Source: Trinickia terrae
GTDB taxonomy: Bacteria > Pseudomonadota > Gammaproteobacteria > Burkholderiales > Burkholderiaceae
DNA: 64,000 nucleotides
Reading direction: 5' to 3'
Assembly: GCF_005144415.1 (NCBI RefSeq)
Contig: NZ_SWJE01000004.1
Coordinates: 1-64,000 of the forward strand
The notes under the pieces were generated by a model. The model saw nothing but the letters and a program-made list of their open reading frames with translations. It made no database searches and was not told the DNA's origin. Position numbers and translations under genes: made by a program. This document shows, piece after piece, positions 1 to 8,232 of the stretch; positions within the stretch are counted from its first letter, which is position 1, and each line of letters opens with the position of its first letter.

Positions 1-65
1 AAGACCGGAGTGCCGTCCTCGCCTGCTACTGCGGCACCGTTAATGAAATGACTAATCTGCCTCAT
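1..65 (-). CDS. Aldehyde dehydrogenase, MmsA-like, N-terminus only
   Basis: Only the first 21 codons lie in the window; the gene runs off the left edge. The visible residues (MRQISHFINGAAVAGEDG) match the usual N-terminus of CoA-acylating methylmalonate-semialdehyde dehydrogenases and related ALDHs, where an xISHFINGxxVAG stretch opens the NAD-binding domain. An AAGGAG ribosome site sits about ten bases before the ATG at 65, which supports the start. The family converts methylmalonate- or malonate-semialdehyde to propionyl- or acetyl-CoA. With 21 residues the substrate cannot be settled. Confidence 0.5.
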   Translation of the reverse strand, partial: MRQISHFINGAAVAGEDGTPV

Positions 66-259
66 CGTCTCTGCTCCTTCCATACCGACCGGACCGCAGC
101 CTCGCCCAATCGGCGAATGTTGAACACGTGGCTCGCCTCTGTGATGACAAGTTATACATTGCTATACTGTGTGTCAACTATGATGTACTATGTTATTTTA
201 AGAGCCGAAGCGGTCCCGCTTGTCTATGGCGGAACGGCACGATTCAAGGAGGTTGGCAA

Positions 260-541
260 TTGAGGGCGAAGGAATGGGAACTGCGGCGGGCAGTCGAGGC
301 GGCACTGGAGAAGCGACCCAAATAAGTGTGGGCAGCTGAACGGTTCGGCGTGACGTTGCGGCGAATCAACCGGCTGGTTTGGGTCTATCGGCAAGGGCGC
401 GTGATTGGGCCGGCCTCGAAACCGCGCGAGCAACCGAGCAACCCGCGCATTGACCCCGTTGAGCGCGAAGCAGCTATTGCTTGCATGTGCGAGCGCGACA
501 CGCCGCAGTCACCGGTCATGGCAGTCCATATCGGAAACTGA
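260..541 (+). pseudogene. ISNCY-type transposase remnant (N-terminal HTH part)
   Basis: The translation gives LRAKEWELRRAVEAALEKR, an in-frame TAA at 323-325, then an HTH-like stretch (AAERFGVTLRRINRLVWVYR) and QPSNPRIDPVEREAAIA. This order fits the N-terminus of ISNCY-family transposases, whose HTH is followed by a QPSNRRID linker. The DDE domain is missing and the reading frame stops at 541. It is a dead fragment of a mobile element. Confidence 0.55.
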
Positions 542-568
542 GGGTCTCGATCAGGAATCGCTTGCACG

Positions 569-780
569 AACTACTTATGGCTCGACGGCCTGCTCGCGGA
601 CAAGAAGAATTGGCTCGGCGCTAGGTTCAGCGTCGCTGAGGCATACCTCTTCACGTAGACGTACTGGGAATTGGGTGTCTCACGCGAAGGTGGAACTCGG
701 CGGATTCGACGCCATCGCCTGTTATATGCAGCGTGTTCGCGCGCGACTTGCCGTGCACGCGGCATTGAAGGCCGAAGGCA
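569..780 (+). pseudogene. Glutathione S-transferase C-terminal remnant
   Basis: One frame reads YLWLDGLLADKKNWLG followed by FSVAEAYLFT and a stop. A shifted frame continues with WVSHAKVELGGFDAIACYMQRV and RLAVHAALKAEGI, split here to show the parts. This is the C-terminal all-alpha domain of a GstA-type glutathione S-transferase (FSVADAYLF, then YMQRVxARPAVxAALKAEG). The N-terminal thioredoxin fold is absent and at least one frameshift is needed, so it is a decayed fragment abutting transposase debris. Confidence 0.6.
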
Positions 781-1122
781 TTCCTGCCAGAGTTTCAGTT
801 CGTGCGCGGCGTCCACCAAGCCACGGTTGCGGGCTTTGCCGCCCCGACCGGCTCACGCGGAGTCGCAACCGGCGTCGGCGGCCGACCCGTCCGCCTGCCT
901 TCCAGTCGCCGCCAAGCGAACGATCGGGCGCGACGGCCGCAAGTGCATGCTCGCGCTTCGCCTCATTGAGCGATTCCGAATTGCGCAGATACTCGTCCTG
1001 CCCCGCAAGCACACGTCGAGGAAGTTCGACGCGCCGCCCCGATAGAGCTCGTGGGAAAGTTGCATATCAGGCTGTGTAAAAACGTCCAGCGCGGCCGATC
1101 AGTTCAGCCCAGCCTCTGTGAA
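781..1122. other. Stretch without a recognisable gene
   Basis: No frame on either strand gives a protein I recognise, and the short open frames have no consistent ribosome site. It lies between a glutathione S-transferase remnant and a DUF3562 remnant and is probably part of the same scarred segment. Confidence 0.5.
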
Positions 1123-1291
1123 TTAGCTTCGGGACGAAAGGGCGTCGTCCAAAGAGCGCTTACCAAATACCCGCGCTTCGGCGCTGAATTCGCGCCCACG
1201 TTTGCGCATAGAGTTTCGCAACGATCTCAGGGGGCGTGTTGGTTTCGGACGCGATTGCCTTAATGACATCCTCAATGTCAGGCTGAGCCAT
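1123..1291 (-). pseudogene. DUF3562 small protein, frameshifted
   Basis: Starting at the ATG at 1291 the frame gives MAQPDIEDVIKAIASETN and then TPPEIVAKLYAQTWA, a good match to the start of the DUF3562 family of small Burkholderia proteins. It then shifts: the next expected segment (EFSAEARVF) is in another frame, and the second half of the usual domain is missing. The original frame stops at 1160. Function of the family is unknown to me. Confidence 0.6.
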
Positions 1292-1444
1292 GTGCTCACC
1301 TGGCGCTGAAAGAGAAGCGGGTGGCATGCATTCCGCACGCGGGCAAGACACGATACCTGCGAAAAGCCGCACAGGCGATCCGGCCAGCGGAGTGGCCGTG
1401 CGGCTTCGACCCTGGCCCAATGGGCATTGGCATACCGGCCCCGA

Positions 1445-1813
1445 TCAATTTCCGGTCGGGCGCATGATCAGCGCGTTGCTCACCGACGTCACGCCGGCAA
1501 CGCCATTGGCGACTGCGGTCGCGCGGTCGATCTGCGACTGTTCTGGAACCGTCCCCTGCAGGGTCACCGCGCCGCCTTTGGCACGCACGGTAATGTTGGA
1601 GACGTTGATGTTCTTGTCCTTTGCGAGCGCCGCACGCACCTTGCGGGAAAGCGCGCGGTTGGCGGCTTTCGCCGCCTTTTGCTGCTGCTTGGTGACAGCG
1701 GTCGCGTCGCTTGCGGCTGCGACGGGCGCGGATGCATCCTGCGCGTACGCCTGAAGCGAGGTGGCGATCAGTATTGTGCTGGCGGCCAGTTTGAGTACCT
1801 GAATTGCCTTCAT
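1445..1813 (-). CDS. BON-domain periplasmic protein
   Basis: The protein has 122 residues. Residues 1-24 form a signal peptide ending in QAYA. An Ala/Lys-rich linker follows, then one BON domain from about residue 55 (VRAALAKDKNINVSNITVRAKG, broken here as VRAALAKD and INVSNITV) through VTLQGTVPEQSQID and the closing VTSVSNAL. BON domains (OsmY-type) are thought to bind phospholipid or membranes under envelope stress. It is transcribed in the same direction as the transporter behind it but with its own ribosome site. It shows no sign of damage. Confidence 0.85.
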   Translation of the reverse strand: MKAIQVLKLAASTILIATSLQAYAQDASAPVAAASDATAVTKQQQKAAKAANRALSRKVRAALAKDKNINVSNITVRAKGGAVTLQGTVPEQSQIDRATAVANGVAGVTSVSNALIMRPTGN

Positions 1814-1846
1814 GCAGTTTCTCCTGTTGTCAAAGTCTTCTTGAGT

Positions 1847-3271
1847 TCAACGCGCCGATGACGATGCTGACTGTGTAACTTGGCCAGTTGCCTGCTCAGA
1901 CGTCGGCAGTTCAAAAATCTGAAAGCTACCTAACGTTCGTCGCATGAAGCCGGTCAGCGCGATTGTCGCTACGAGGCTGAGCGCGAGAGGTACGATGGGC
2001 GCAAGTAGGATCTGCTTGAGTGGTAAGAAATTCAGCAAGACACTTCCGGCGAGTGGACCGATAACGGAGCCTAGTCGTCCGACGCCCGCAGCCCAGCCGG
2101 CGCCCTTCGCTCGGATCGGAGTTGCATAGATAAGTCCCGAGACCACGAGAAGGCCTGTTTGGCAGCCTACGAGCGAAAAACCAAGAAGTGCACACCAGAT
2201 CGCAGACGCGGACAAATTGGTCTGGGTCGATCCGATCGCAGCGATTGCGGGCATAGCCGTTAGTATCAGCGTACCTACCAGCACCGTTCCCCATCGGACC
2301 ATCAACGCGCTAATCAAAACACTGCCCAGAATGCCGCCGATAGGCATGACGGAAATTAGGTAACCTGTCTGTTCGCCGGAAAATCCCAATGCGCGAAAGA
2401 TTGTTGGCGCCCAGCTGAAAACGTAGTAGACGACGCCATAGTTGATAAAACAAAGGCACCACAGCATGACGGTCGCGAAGCGATATCCCGGCTGCAGAAG
2501 CGGCGTGGGCGAGATGCCTGCTTTCGTTGACTCCTCGGTGGCGACCGGAGCAATACTGGTCGGGACGTTGTCTTCTCCATATATCCTCCGGACCAGCTTC
2601 TTGATCCGGTCCTCGTTGGTGGGACGGAGTGCGAGGTACTTGATGGATTCCGGAAGCAACCACAAAAGAGCGAACCCGAGCGCGACAGCGACGCAACCGC
2701 CCCCTAGAAGCAGGCTTCGCCAACCATAGATCTGCTGAACGAGCGCACTGCACCATGCTGCGACGACGCCTCCGAAGGGAACGCCCACTAGCACGAAGCC
2801 AACAAAAAAGCTGCGCACGCGTTTCGGAGCATATTCCGCGTTGAGCGAAACGAGGTTCGGAAGAATGCCAGCCAGACCTATGCCGGTGAGAAAACGTAGA
2901 AGCGCGAGTGTCTGGAGATTGGTCGCAAAGGCGGAGGCGAAAGTGAACGCGCCGAAGACGAACGTGCCAGCAACGACGCCAGCTTTCCGACCAAAGCGAT
3001 CTCCGATAAACGCGAAGATGATCGCCCCGAGAACCATACCCGCGAGCCCGGCACTGAAAAGGAATCCGAGCGCGGCTGCCGGGACCGTAAATTCCTTTAC
3101 CAGGCTTGGTGCTATGAGGCCGGCGACAGAAAGATCATAGCCATCTGCCAGCGCGACGATAAACGAAATGATCGCGAGCTGAAGATGAAAGAGGTTCGCC
3201 CGCTGCTGCTCGACCAGTCCTGCCACATCGACAGTGCCCGAATAAATTTGAGGTCCAGACTGATTGTCCAT
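1847..3271 (-). CDS. MFS transporter, aromatic acid:H+ symporter (AAHS) type
   Basis: This 474-residue inner-membrane protein has the length and 12-helix layout of the AAHS family (PcaK, VanK). The loop 2-3 signature is GDRFGRKAG, and the first helix carries the ALADGYDLSVAG motif; an Asp in DGxD is needed for aromatic acid uptake in PcaK. It is divergent from the VanB-like reductase at 3,681, and the shared 409-bp region carries two ATTG-N4-CAAT-like boxes. The likely role is import of the aromatic acid that the neighbouring operon degrades. The substrate cannot be read from the sequence. Confidence 0.85.
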   Translation of the reverse strand: MDNQSGPQIYSGTVDVAGLVEQQRANLFHLQLAIISFIVALADGYDLSVAGLIAPSLVKEFTVPAAALGFLFSAGLAGMVLGAIIFAFIGDRFGRKAGVVAGTFVFGAFTFASAFATNLQTLALLRFLTGIGLAGILPNLVSLNAEYAPKRVRSFFVGFVLVGVPFGGVVAAWCSALVQQIYGWRSLLLGGGCVAVALGFALLWLLPESIKYLALRPTNEDRIKKLVRRIYGEDNVPTSIAPVATEESTKAGISPTPLLQPGYRFATVMLWCLCFINYGVVYYVFSWAPTIFRALGFSGEQTGYLISVMPIGGILGSVLISALMVRWGTVLVGTLILTAMPAIAAIGSTQTNLSASAIWCALLGFSLVGCQTGLLVVSGLIYATPIRAKGAGWAAGVGRLGSVIGPLAGSVLLNFLPLKQILLAPIVPLALSLVATIALTGFMRRTLGSFQIFELPTSEQATGQVTQSASSSAR

Positions 3272-3383
3272 GGCTGTGTGCCGTCCTTACTTGTACCGAG
3301 GCCTTTCATCATTCGGGGCTTCGCCTGACGCGGGGCGGAGGGGAGAGTCTCAGCGATCTGCTTGCGACCGTAATGAATATTTT

Positions 3384-3395
3384 CGTGAATTCAAT
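3384..3395. promoter_or_regulatory. Operator-like box O1 (CGTGAATTCAAT)
   Basis: The 12-mer CGTGAATTCAAT lies in the divergent region between the MFS and reductase genes. The identical 12-mer occurs at 15,159-15,170 upstream of the GntR regulator. It differs in its left arm from the perfect palindrome ATTGAATTCAAT found at 42,870. VanR of Caulobacter, a GntR/FCD repressor, binds ATTGGATCCAAT, so this is a plausible VanR-type site. No binding data are available. Confidence 0.5.
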
Positions 3396-3580
3396 AATGA
3401 ATAACAATCTGGTGGATACCCTGGTCATAAATGAACGGCAAAAGATCAGGGTTCCGTTGTGCGGCTAACTACCGGCACGAACTTGGAAGCCTTGGCAGCA
3501 GGCACCGGAGTACTCCTCAGACAGCGACGGATTGCTTCTCCGAAAGTCGACCATATCGGGAATACCCTGACGTGACAAAA

Positions 3581-3604
3581 ATTGAATGCAATCTAGAATT
3601 CAAT
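3581..3604. promoter_or_regulatory. Tandem operator-like boxes O2 (ATTGAATGCAAT + CTAGAATTCAAT)
   Basis: Two 12-mers abut, ATTGAATGCAAT and CTAGAATTCAAT, 77 bases before the reductase start. The first fits ATTG-N4-CAAT exactly. The remnant promoter at 42,692-42,715 keeps the same two-box layout on the other strand (ATTGAATTCAAT then CTAGAATGCAAT), which indicates conservation of the site itself. Likely bound by the GntR regulator at 15,240. Confidence 0.55.
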
Positions 3605-3680
3605 GAATGGGGGTGTTCCTGCTGGACCTTTTCTAGGCTATGAGGGCGCTGTCACAGCGGGAGCGAGGAGATGAAATTCG

Positions 3681-4643
3681 ATGAATGCAATGAAGTTTCG
3701 TGTGTTTGGGCGTCGTTCTGAAGCTCTCGATGTGATTTCGCTGGACTTGCGGCCGCTGGATCCCACAGTGCGACTCCAGCCACACACCGCGGGGTCCCAT
3801 GTAGATATTCGTGTGTCTCCCGAGGCCCCCTGGCGGCAATATTCGGTTTGCAATGCGCCCGGCGAGACGCACCGTTACCTGGTGGGTGTCGCGCTCGCGA
3901 TGAACAGCCGGGGTGGGTCGTCTGCGATCCATAGTCAGGTTCGTGTTGGGGACATCATCGAAGTCAGCGCGCCCAGAAATCACTTTGGGCTCCGCGAGGA
4001 AGCGAGCCATTCAGTGCTGATTGCTGGGGGGATCGGTGTGACGCCGATCCTCGCGATGGCACGGCGGCTCCATGCTCTCGGCCGCCGATTCACGGTCTAC
4101 TACTGCGTTCGCAGTCCGGCGCGGGCTGCCTTTGCCGAGGAACTGGAAGCAGTTTGTGAGCCCGGCGAATGTAATTTCGTCTTCGATGGCCTTTTCGGTG
4201 GGGGAAGGCTCGACTTCGAGGCCCTGGTACGGAAATACGGCGCGACAAGACATTACTACTGCTGTGGGCCTGAACGGATGCTCAACGCGTTCAGTCAAGC
4301 GACAGAGCGCCTTCCTGAAAGCCTGGTGCACTCGGAACGATTTCAGGCCGCCCCGCAGCCGCAGGTTGAAAGTACCGACGGCTTTGTGGTGTCACTTGCA
4401 CGTACCGGACGCGAACTACCGGTTCCGCCGGGGCGCAGCGTGCTTGAGGTTCTGGAGAACGCAGGCGTGGCGATCGCTTCGTCCTGCCGGGATGGAGTCT
4501 GCGGTACCTGTGAGGTTCGCGTTCTTGAGGGACAGCCTGACCATCGCGATTGGGTACTGAGCGAGCGAGAGCGGCAGCAATGCGACCGTATGCTCGTATG
4601 TGTCTCAAGAAGTAAGGGCGAAAGAATCGTGCTCGATATCTGA
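3681..4643 (+). CDS. Vanillate O-demethylase-type reductase (FMN/NAD/2Fe-2S)
   Basis: The 320-residue protein has the order and length of phthalate dioxygenase reductase family members such as VanB. The FMN site RQYSVCN is at 52-58, the nucleotide-binding AGGIGVTPI at 115-123, and a C-terminal plant-type 2Fe-2S domain has Cys269, Cys274, Cys277 (CRDGVCGTC) and Cys307. It passes electrons from NAD(P)H to a Rieske oxygenase, most likely the one at 9,242. A GAGGAG site precedes the ATG; a second in-frame ATG three codons on is possible. It opens the degradation run and follows the O2 boxes. Confidence 0.88.
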   Translation: MNAMKFRVFGRRSEALDVISLDLRPLDPTVRLQPHTAGSHVDIRVSPEAPWRQYSVCNAPGETHRYLVGVALAMNSRGGSSAIHSQVRVGDIIEVSAPRNHFGLREEASHSVLIAGGIGVTPILAMARRLHALGRRFTVYYCVRSPARAAFAEELEAVCEPGECNFVFDGLFGGGRLDFEALVRKYGATRHYYCCGPERMLNAFSQATERLPESLVHSERFQAAPQPQVESTDGFVVSLARTGRELPVPPGRSVLEVLENAGVAIASSCRDGVCGTCEVRVLEGQPDHRDWVLSERERQQCDRMLVCVSRSKGERIVLDI

Positions 4644-4783
4644 GTCGATTTGGATATTCATCTTAGTTAGCGAATAGTAATTCGCATTCCAGAATATGGG
4701 TCGCGCATCCTGCAGGATGCGGGCGTTTAGGCGCGGCATAGAAAGATTTCTGCTGCAAGCAGTATCAAATTGGAGAGGAAGTT

Positions 4784-5185
4784 ATGAGCAAACGAAAGTC
4801 CCGGTCCATCAACATTCCGGGATTGGACCACGGAAGTGCTCCGATTCCCATGGGTGCCCGTGTGGGCAACATGATCTTCTCGTCGGGCATCATGGGGCGC
4901 CACGCCGAAACGGGCGAGATTCCTGACGACGCAGAAGGTCAGGCAAAACTGGTCTTCTCCAACCTTCGTGCCTTCCTTGAGCAAGCCGGTGCAAGCCTCG
5001 AGGACGTCGGCCATGTGACAGCTTTCATCCGAGACGATTCGGTTCGTAAGGCGTTGAACGATCAGTGGTTGGTGTATTTCCCGGATCCCGATGACCGGCC
5101 AGCCCGTCACACACTTGTTCATTCCTTGCCTGGGCCGCTCAAGATCCAGCTCGAAATCATCGCTGTTGTTGGGGAGGGGATGTGA
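4784..5185 (+). CDS. RidA/YjgF family protein
   Basis: This 133-residue protein matches the RidA fold in length and motifs: GNMIFSSGIMG near residue 25-35, NLRAFLEQAGASLEDV, and the ligand Arg in RPARHTL with the trailing QLEIIAV. RidA members hydrolyse reactive imines/enamines; a branch in meta-cleavage operons (2-aminomuconate deaminase) removes the amino group from a ring-cleavage product. AGAGGAAG precedes the ATG. Its stop overlaps the GTG of the next gene, so the two are translationally coupled. Whether it is a housekeeping or a pathway deaminase here is open. Confidence 0.85.
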   Translation: MSKRKSRSINIPGLDHGSAPIPMGARVGNMIFSSGIMGRHAETGEIPDDAEGQAKLVFSNLRAFLEQAGASLEDVGHVTAFIRDDSVRKALNDQWLVYFPDPDDRPARHTLVHSLPGPLKIQLEIIAVVGEGM

Positions 5186-5850
5186 GCAACGACATCGTTA
5201 TCCGCCTGCGTCGACTGGATTGTTGCGCAGTTTCCGATGCGCTCGACAAGCTTGGTCTGCCCCCGGCGGTAGGTAGCCTAAGACCTCTCTCGTCGGCTCG
5301 ACGCATCGCTGGCCGGGTGATTACGTGCCAGCTCCTCAAAGCGGAAGATGTTCCGAAACGAGAGGGCCCTGTACGTCATTTAGGCACAACTGCCGTAGAG
5401 CACGCCGGTCCGGACGACGTCATTGTCGTTGAGCAGCGAACCGGTCTTCAAGCTGGCAGCTGGGGAGGAATTCTGTCACTGGCTGCAAGCAGCCGCGGGA
5501 TCGCGGGCGTCGTTGCAGACGGCCTGGTACGTGACATCGATGAAGCACGCACGCTCGATTTTCCCATCTACGCACGAGGCGGTACGGCCAGGACGGCGCG
5601 GGGGCGTGTCGCCGAGTTTGGGACAAACGTGAACATCAAAATTGACGAGGTAGAGGTTTCTCCGGGTGATTACGTCATTGCAGATAGCAGCGGCGTTGCT
5701 TTCATTCCAGCGGGTGAGGCGGAGCGTGTATTGGCCGCTGCGGAGACCATTGCAACTCGCGAAGCGCTCATGGGCAAGGACATACTGGCGGGCCGACCGG
5801 TCGGTGAGGTGATGGGAAAGCAGTACGAGCACATGTTGAAGGGGGCGTAA
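5182..5850 (+). CDS. RraA-family protein 1 (aldolase/demethylmenaquinone methyltransferase-like)
   Basis: A 222-residue RraA-fold protein. The conserved Arg-Asp pair used by class II pyruvate aldolases of this family appears in GLVRDIDEAR, after the glycine-rich GSWGGILSLAA segment. It is the most divergent of the three tandem paralogues around the substrate loop and lacks the GGDN motif of the third copy. The GTG start overlaps the RidA stop (GTGA). It may be an aldolase or decarboxylase for a ring-cleavage product; RraA-type RNase E inhibition is unlikely in this setting. Confidence 0.8.
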   Translation: MSNDIVIRLRRLDCCAVSDALDKLGLPPAVGSLRPLSSARRIAGRVITCQLLKAEDVPKREGPVRHLGTTAVEHAGPDDVIVVEQRTGLQAGSWGGILSLAASSRGIAGVVADGLVRDIDEARTLDFPIYARGGTARTARGRVAEFGTNVNIKIDEVEVSPGDYVIADSSGVAFIPAGEAERVLAAAETIATREALMGKDILAGRPVGEVMGKQYEHMLKGA

Positions 5851-6507
5851 ATGAACGATGCAAATGTTGAGCGCGCCGCGCGACTCGATACGGCCACACT
5901 GAGCGATGCGCTGGACAAGTTGGGCATCAACGGCCAATGCTATCGCATCAAGCCTCGATCGAGTTCGTTCAGGATGACTGGTCGAGCGTGGACTATCAAA
6001 TATGGGCCCGCTGCAAATCCTCCCGGGACAGTCGGTGACTACATCGACGAGGTACCAGAGGGTTCGGTCCTGGTCCTCGACAACGACGGTCGCGACGACG
6101 TGACAGTCTGGGGCGATATCCTGACCGAAGTGGCACACCGCAAGAAAATCGCGGGTACGGTCATCGATGGCATCAACCGAGACGTTTCCCTGTGTCTGGA
6201 ACTCGGCTACCCGGTTTATAGCCGCGAGAGCTGGATGAGAACGGGTAAAGATCGCGTTCAGGTCGAGGCAAGCAACGTTCCGGTCAACATCGGAAATGCT
6301 CGGGTCTGTCCTGGCGATCTGCTCAGGGGCGATGCTGACGGTGTCGTCGCAATCCCAAAGGAGCATGAAGAAGCTGTCCTCGCGGCAGCAGAGCAGATTC
6401 ATTACGCAGAGGATGCCATTCGACATGCGGTTCGGGAAGGGAAAAGCTTGCGCGAGGCACGGGAGCAATTCCGGTATCACCAACTGCAAACCCCGGAGGC
6501 GACGTAA
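5851..6507 (+). CDS. RraA-family protein 2
   Basis: This 218-residue paralogue begins at the ATG directly after the previous TAA. It keeps the DALDKLGINGQ opening, WGDILTEVAHRKKIAG and the Arg-Asp pair in GINRDVSL. The substrate-side loop (PPGTVGDYIDEV) differs from both neighbours, so it probably acts on a different compound or forms part of a mixed hexamer or trimer. A C-terminal helix (IRHAVREGKSLREAREQF) is typical of the family. Assignment to the fold is firm, to a reaction not. Confidence 0.8.
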   Translation: MNDANVERAARLDTATLSDALDKLGINGQCYRIKPRSSSFRMTGRAWTIKYGPAANPPGTVGDYIDEVPEGSVLVLDNDGRDDVTVWGDILTEVAHRKKIAGTVIDGINRDVSLCLELGYPVYSRESWMRTGKDRVQVEASNVPVNIGNARVCPGDLLRGDADGVVAIPKEHEEAVLAAAEQIHYAEDAIRHAVREGKSLREAREQFRYHQLQTPEAT

Positions 6508-7178
6508 TGGCTGCCGAGCCCCATGTGGCGCCGAACGGCCCGACTATACGCGAAAGCGAGCGCTGCTACCCCAGTGAAGTACTCAAGGCGGCGGCTTGTC
6601 TGCCAACTGCTACGTTGCACGAAGCGGGAGGGCGCATAGGTGTCATGCCCTGTGCGATCAAGCCAGTAAGCCCTGGGTTTCGGTTGTGCGGTCCGGCAGT
6701 AACGGTTCACGGACCCGGCGGAGACAACTTGTGGTTGCATCGCGCGATCTATGTGGCGAAGCCTGGCGATGTCCTAGTCGTCTATGTCAATGGTGAATAT
6801 GACTATGGATACTGGGGCGAGATTATGTCGGCTGCCGCGCAGGCCCGTCATCTTGCTGGCTTGGTTGTCGACGGTTGTGTGCGGGACGGTGCCATGCTCG
6901 CAGATGCTGGCTTCCCGATTTTCGCGAGAGGACTCTGCGTGCGAGGAACCGGCAAGGACTTCGGGGCCACCGGGTTCATCAACTATCCGACGTTGTTTGA
7001 CGGACTCGTTGTCCGTCCCGGTGATCTGATCGTCGGCGACGGCGACGGCGTTGTCGCGCTACCGGGGGACGTCGCAGCGGACATCGTTGAGAAGGCAAAA
7101 CAACGCGAGGACAAAGAGGCAGAAATTGTGCGCCGGATTCAAGCCGGCGAACGAACGTTGGAAGTCTACAACTTCTGA
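6507..7178 (+). CDS. 4-carboxy-4-hydroxy-2-oxoadipate aldolase-like (RraA family 3)
   Basis: This 223-residue protein is the copy closest to LigK/GalC-type HMG/CHA aldolases: it has MPCAIKPVSPGFRLCGPA, the GGDNLWLHRA metal/substrate motif, YWGEIMSAAAQARHLAG, and the catalytic Arg-Asp in GCVRDGAM. In the protocatechuate 4,5-cleavage and gallate routes this enzyme splits 4-carboxy-4-hydroxy-2-oxoadipate to pyruvate and oxaloacetate. Its ATG overlaps the previous stop by one base (TAATG). The next gene is a LigJ-like hydratase, the preceding enzyme in that route. Confidence 0.82.
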   Translation: MAAEPHVAPNGPTIRESERCYPSEVLKAAACLPTATLHEAGGRIGVMPCAIKPVSPGFRLCGPAVTVHGPGGDNLWLHRAIYVAKPGDVLVVYVNGEYDYGYWGEIMSAAAQARHLAGLVVDGCVRDGAMLADAGFPIFARGLCVRGTGKDFGATGFINYPTLFDGLVVRPGDLIVGDGDGVVALPGDVAADIVEKAKQREDKEAEIVRRIQAGERTLEVYNF

Positions 7179-7216
7179 CGTGTCACCTAGCTGACCAAGA
7201 TCATTCGGAGATACAT

Positions 7217-8212
7217 ATGATCATCGATTCTCACGCGCACGTTGTCATCCCGCAGGAGAGTTTCCGTTACATGGCCGAACTCGTCGCCAGCCGTGCCAAT
7301 CCGGCGACCAAGCCGAAGCTCAGCGACGAATCGGTTCGTGAGGCCGCTCAGTTCATCATCGATATTATGGACCGCGTCGGAACGGACATTCAGTTCCTGT
7401 CGCCGCGTCCCTATATGCAGATGCACTCCTTGAAGCCCGCAAAGGTGTCGGAGCTTTGGACGTCACACATGAACGATCTTGTATTCCGTACGACCGAGAT
7501 CTTCCCGACGCGCTTTCGTGCGATTGCAGGTCTGCCTCAGTATCGTGACGAGTCGCCGGTCAACTGCATTCGTGAACTCGAATTTCGCGTCAAGGAGCAG
7601 GGTTTCATTGGCTGTCTGCTGAATCCGGATCCGACCGAGGGCGATGGTCCACCGCCGCCGGGCTTGGGAGACAAGTTTTGGTATCCCCTTTATGAGAAGC
7701 TCTGCGAGCTGGACATCCCGGCTCTGATCCACTCCGCAGGCAGCTGCCAGCCGCGCGAGTCGTACACGCTCAAGTTCATCAACGAAGAGAGCATCTCGAT
7801 CATTTCGCTCATGGACTCGCGCGTCTTCGAGGACTTCCCGACGCTGAAGTTGATCGTGCCGCACGGAGGTGGTGCGATTCCCTATCATATGGGCCGCTTC
7901 CGCGCTTGGTCTGTCCGCAGCGGCGGCGAATACTTCGACGATCGCCTGCGTCGACTGCATTTCGACACGACCACTTACGACAAGGAGGCACTCGAGCTCC
8001 TCTTCAAGGTGGTCGGTCCGGATCGGGTCCTGTTCGCGACGGAGAAGCCTGGTACGGGCAGCGCCGTCGATCCAAACACGGGGCGCGATTTCGATGATCT
8101 CAAGCCGGTCATCGAAGAAATGACCCGGCTGAGCGAAGAAGACCGTCGGAACGTCTTTGAGTGCAACTGCACGCGCCTCTATTCCCGGTTCAAGTATCAA
8201 TCGGGCGAGTAA
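7217..8212 (+). CDS. LigJ-like 4-oxalomesaconate hydratase (amidohydrolase superfamily)
   Basis: A 331-residue amidohydrolase-fold protein. The metal-binding HxH is in IDSHAHV at residues 3-9, a second His in ALIHSAGSC, and a third in IVPHGGGAIPYHMGR, followed by FDTTTYDKEALELL and VLFATEKPGTG. The spacing, length and GGGAxPYHxGRFR motif match 4-oxalomesaconate hydratase LigJ rather than decarboxylases. That enzyme hydrates the product of gallate cleavage, or of PDC hydrolysis, to the substrate of the aldolase upstream. A GGAG site precedes the ATG. Confidence 0.8.
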   Translation: MIIDSHAHVVIPQESFRYMAELVASRANPATKPKLSDESVREAAQFIIDIMDRVGTDIQFLSPRPYMQMHSLKPAKVSELWTSHMNDLVFRTTEIFPTRFRAIAGLPQYRDESPVNCIRELEFRVKEQGFIGCLLNPDPTEGDGPPPPGLGDKFWYPLYEKLCELDIPALIHSAGSCQPRESYTLKFINEESISIISLMDSRVFEDFPTLKLIVPHGGGAIPYHMGRFRAWSVRSGGEYFDDRLRRLHFDTTTYDKEALELLFKVVGPDRVLFATEKPGTGSAVDPNTGRDFDDLKPVIEEMTRLSEEDRRNVFECNCTRLYSRFKYQSGE

Positions 8213-8232
8213 TCCACGACGGCGGAAAAATC

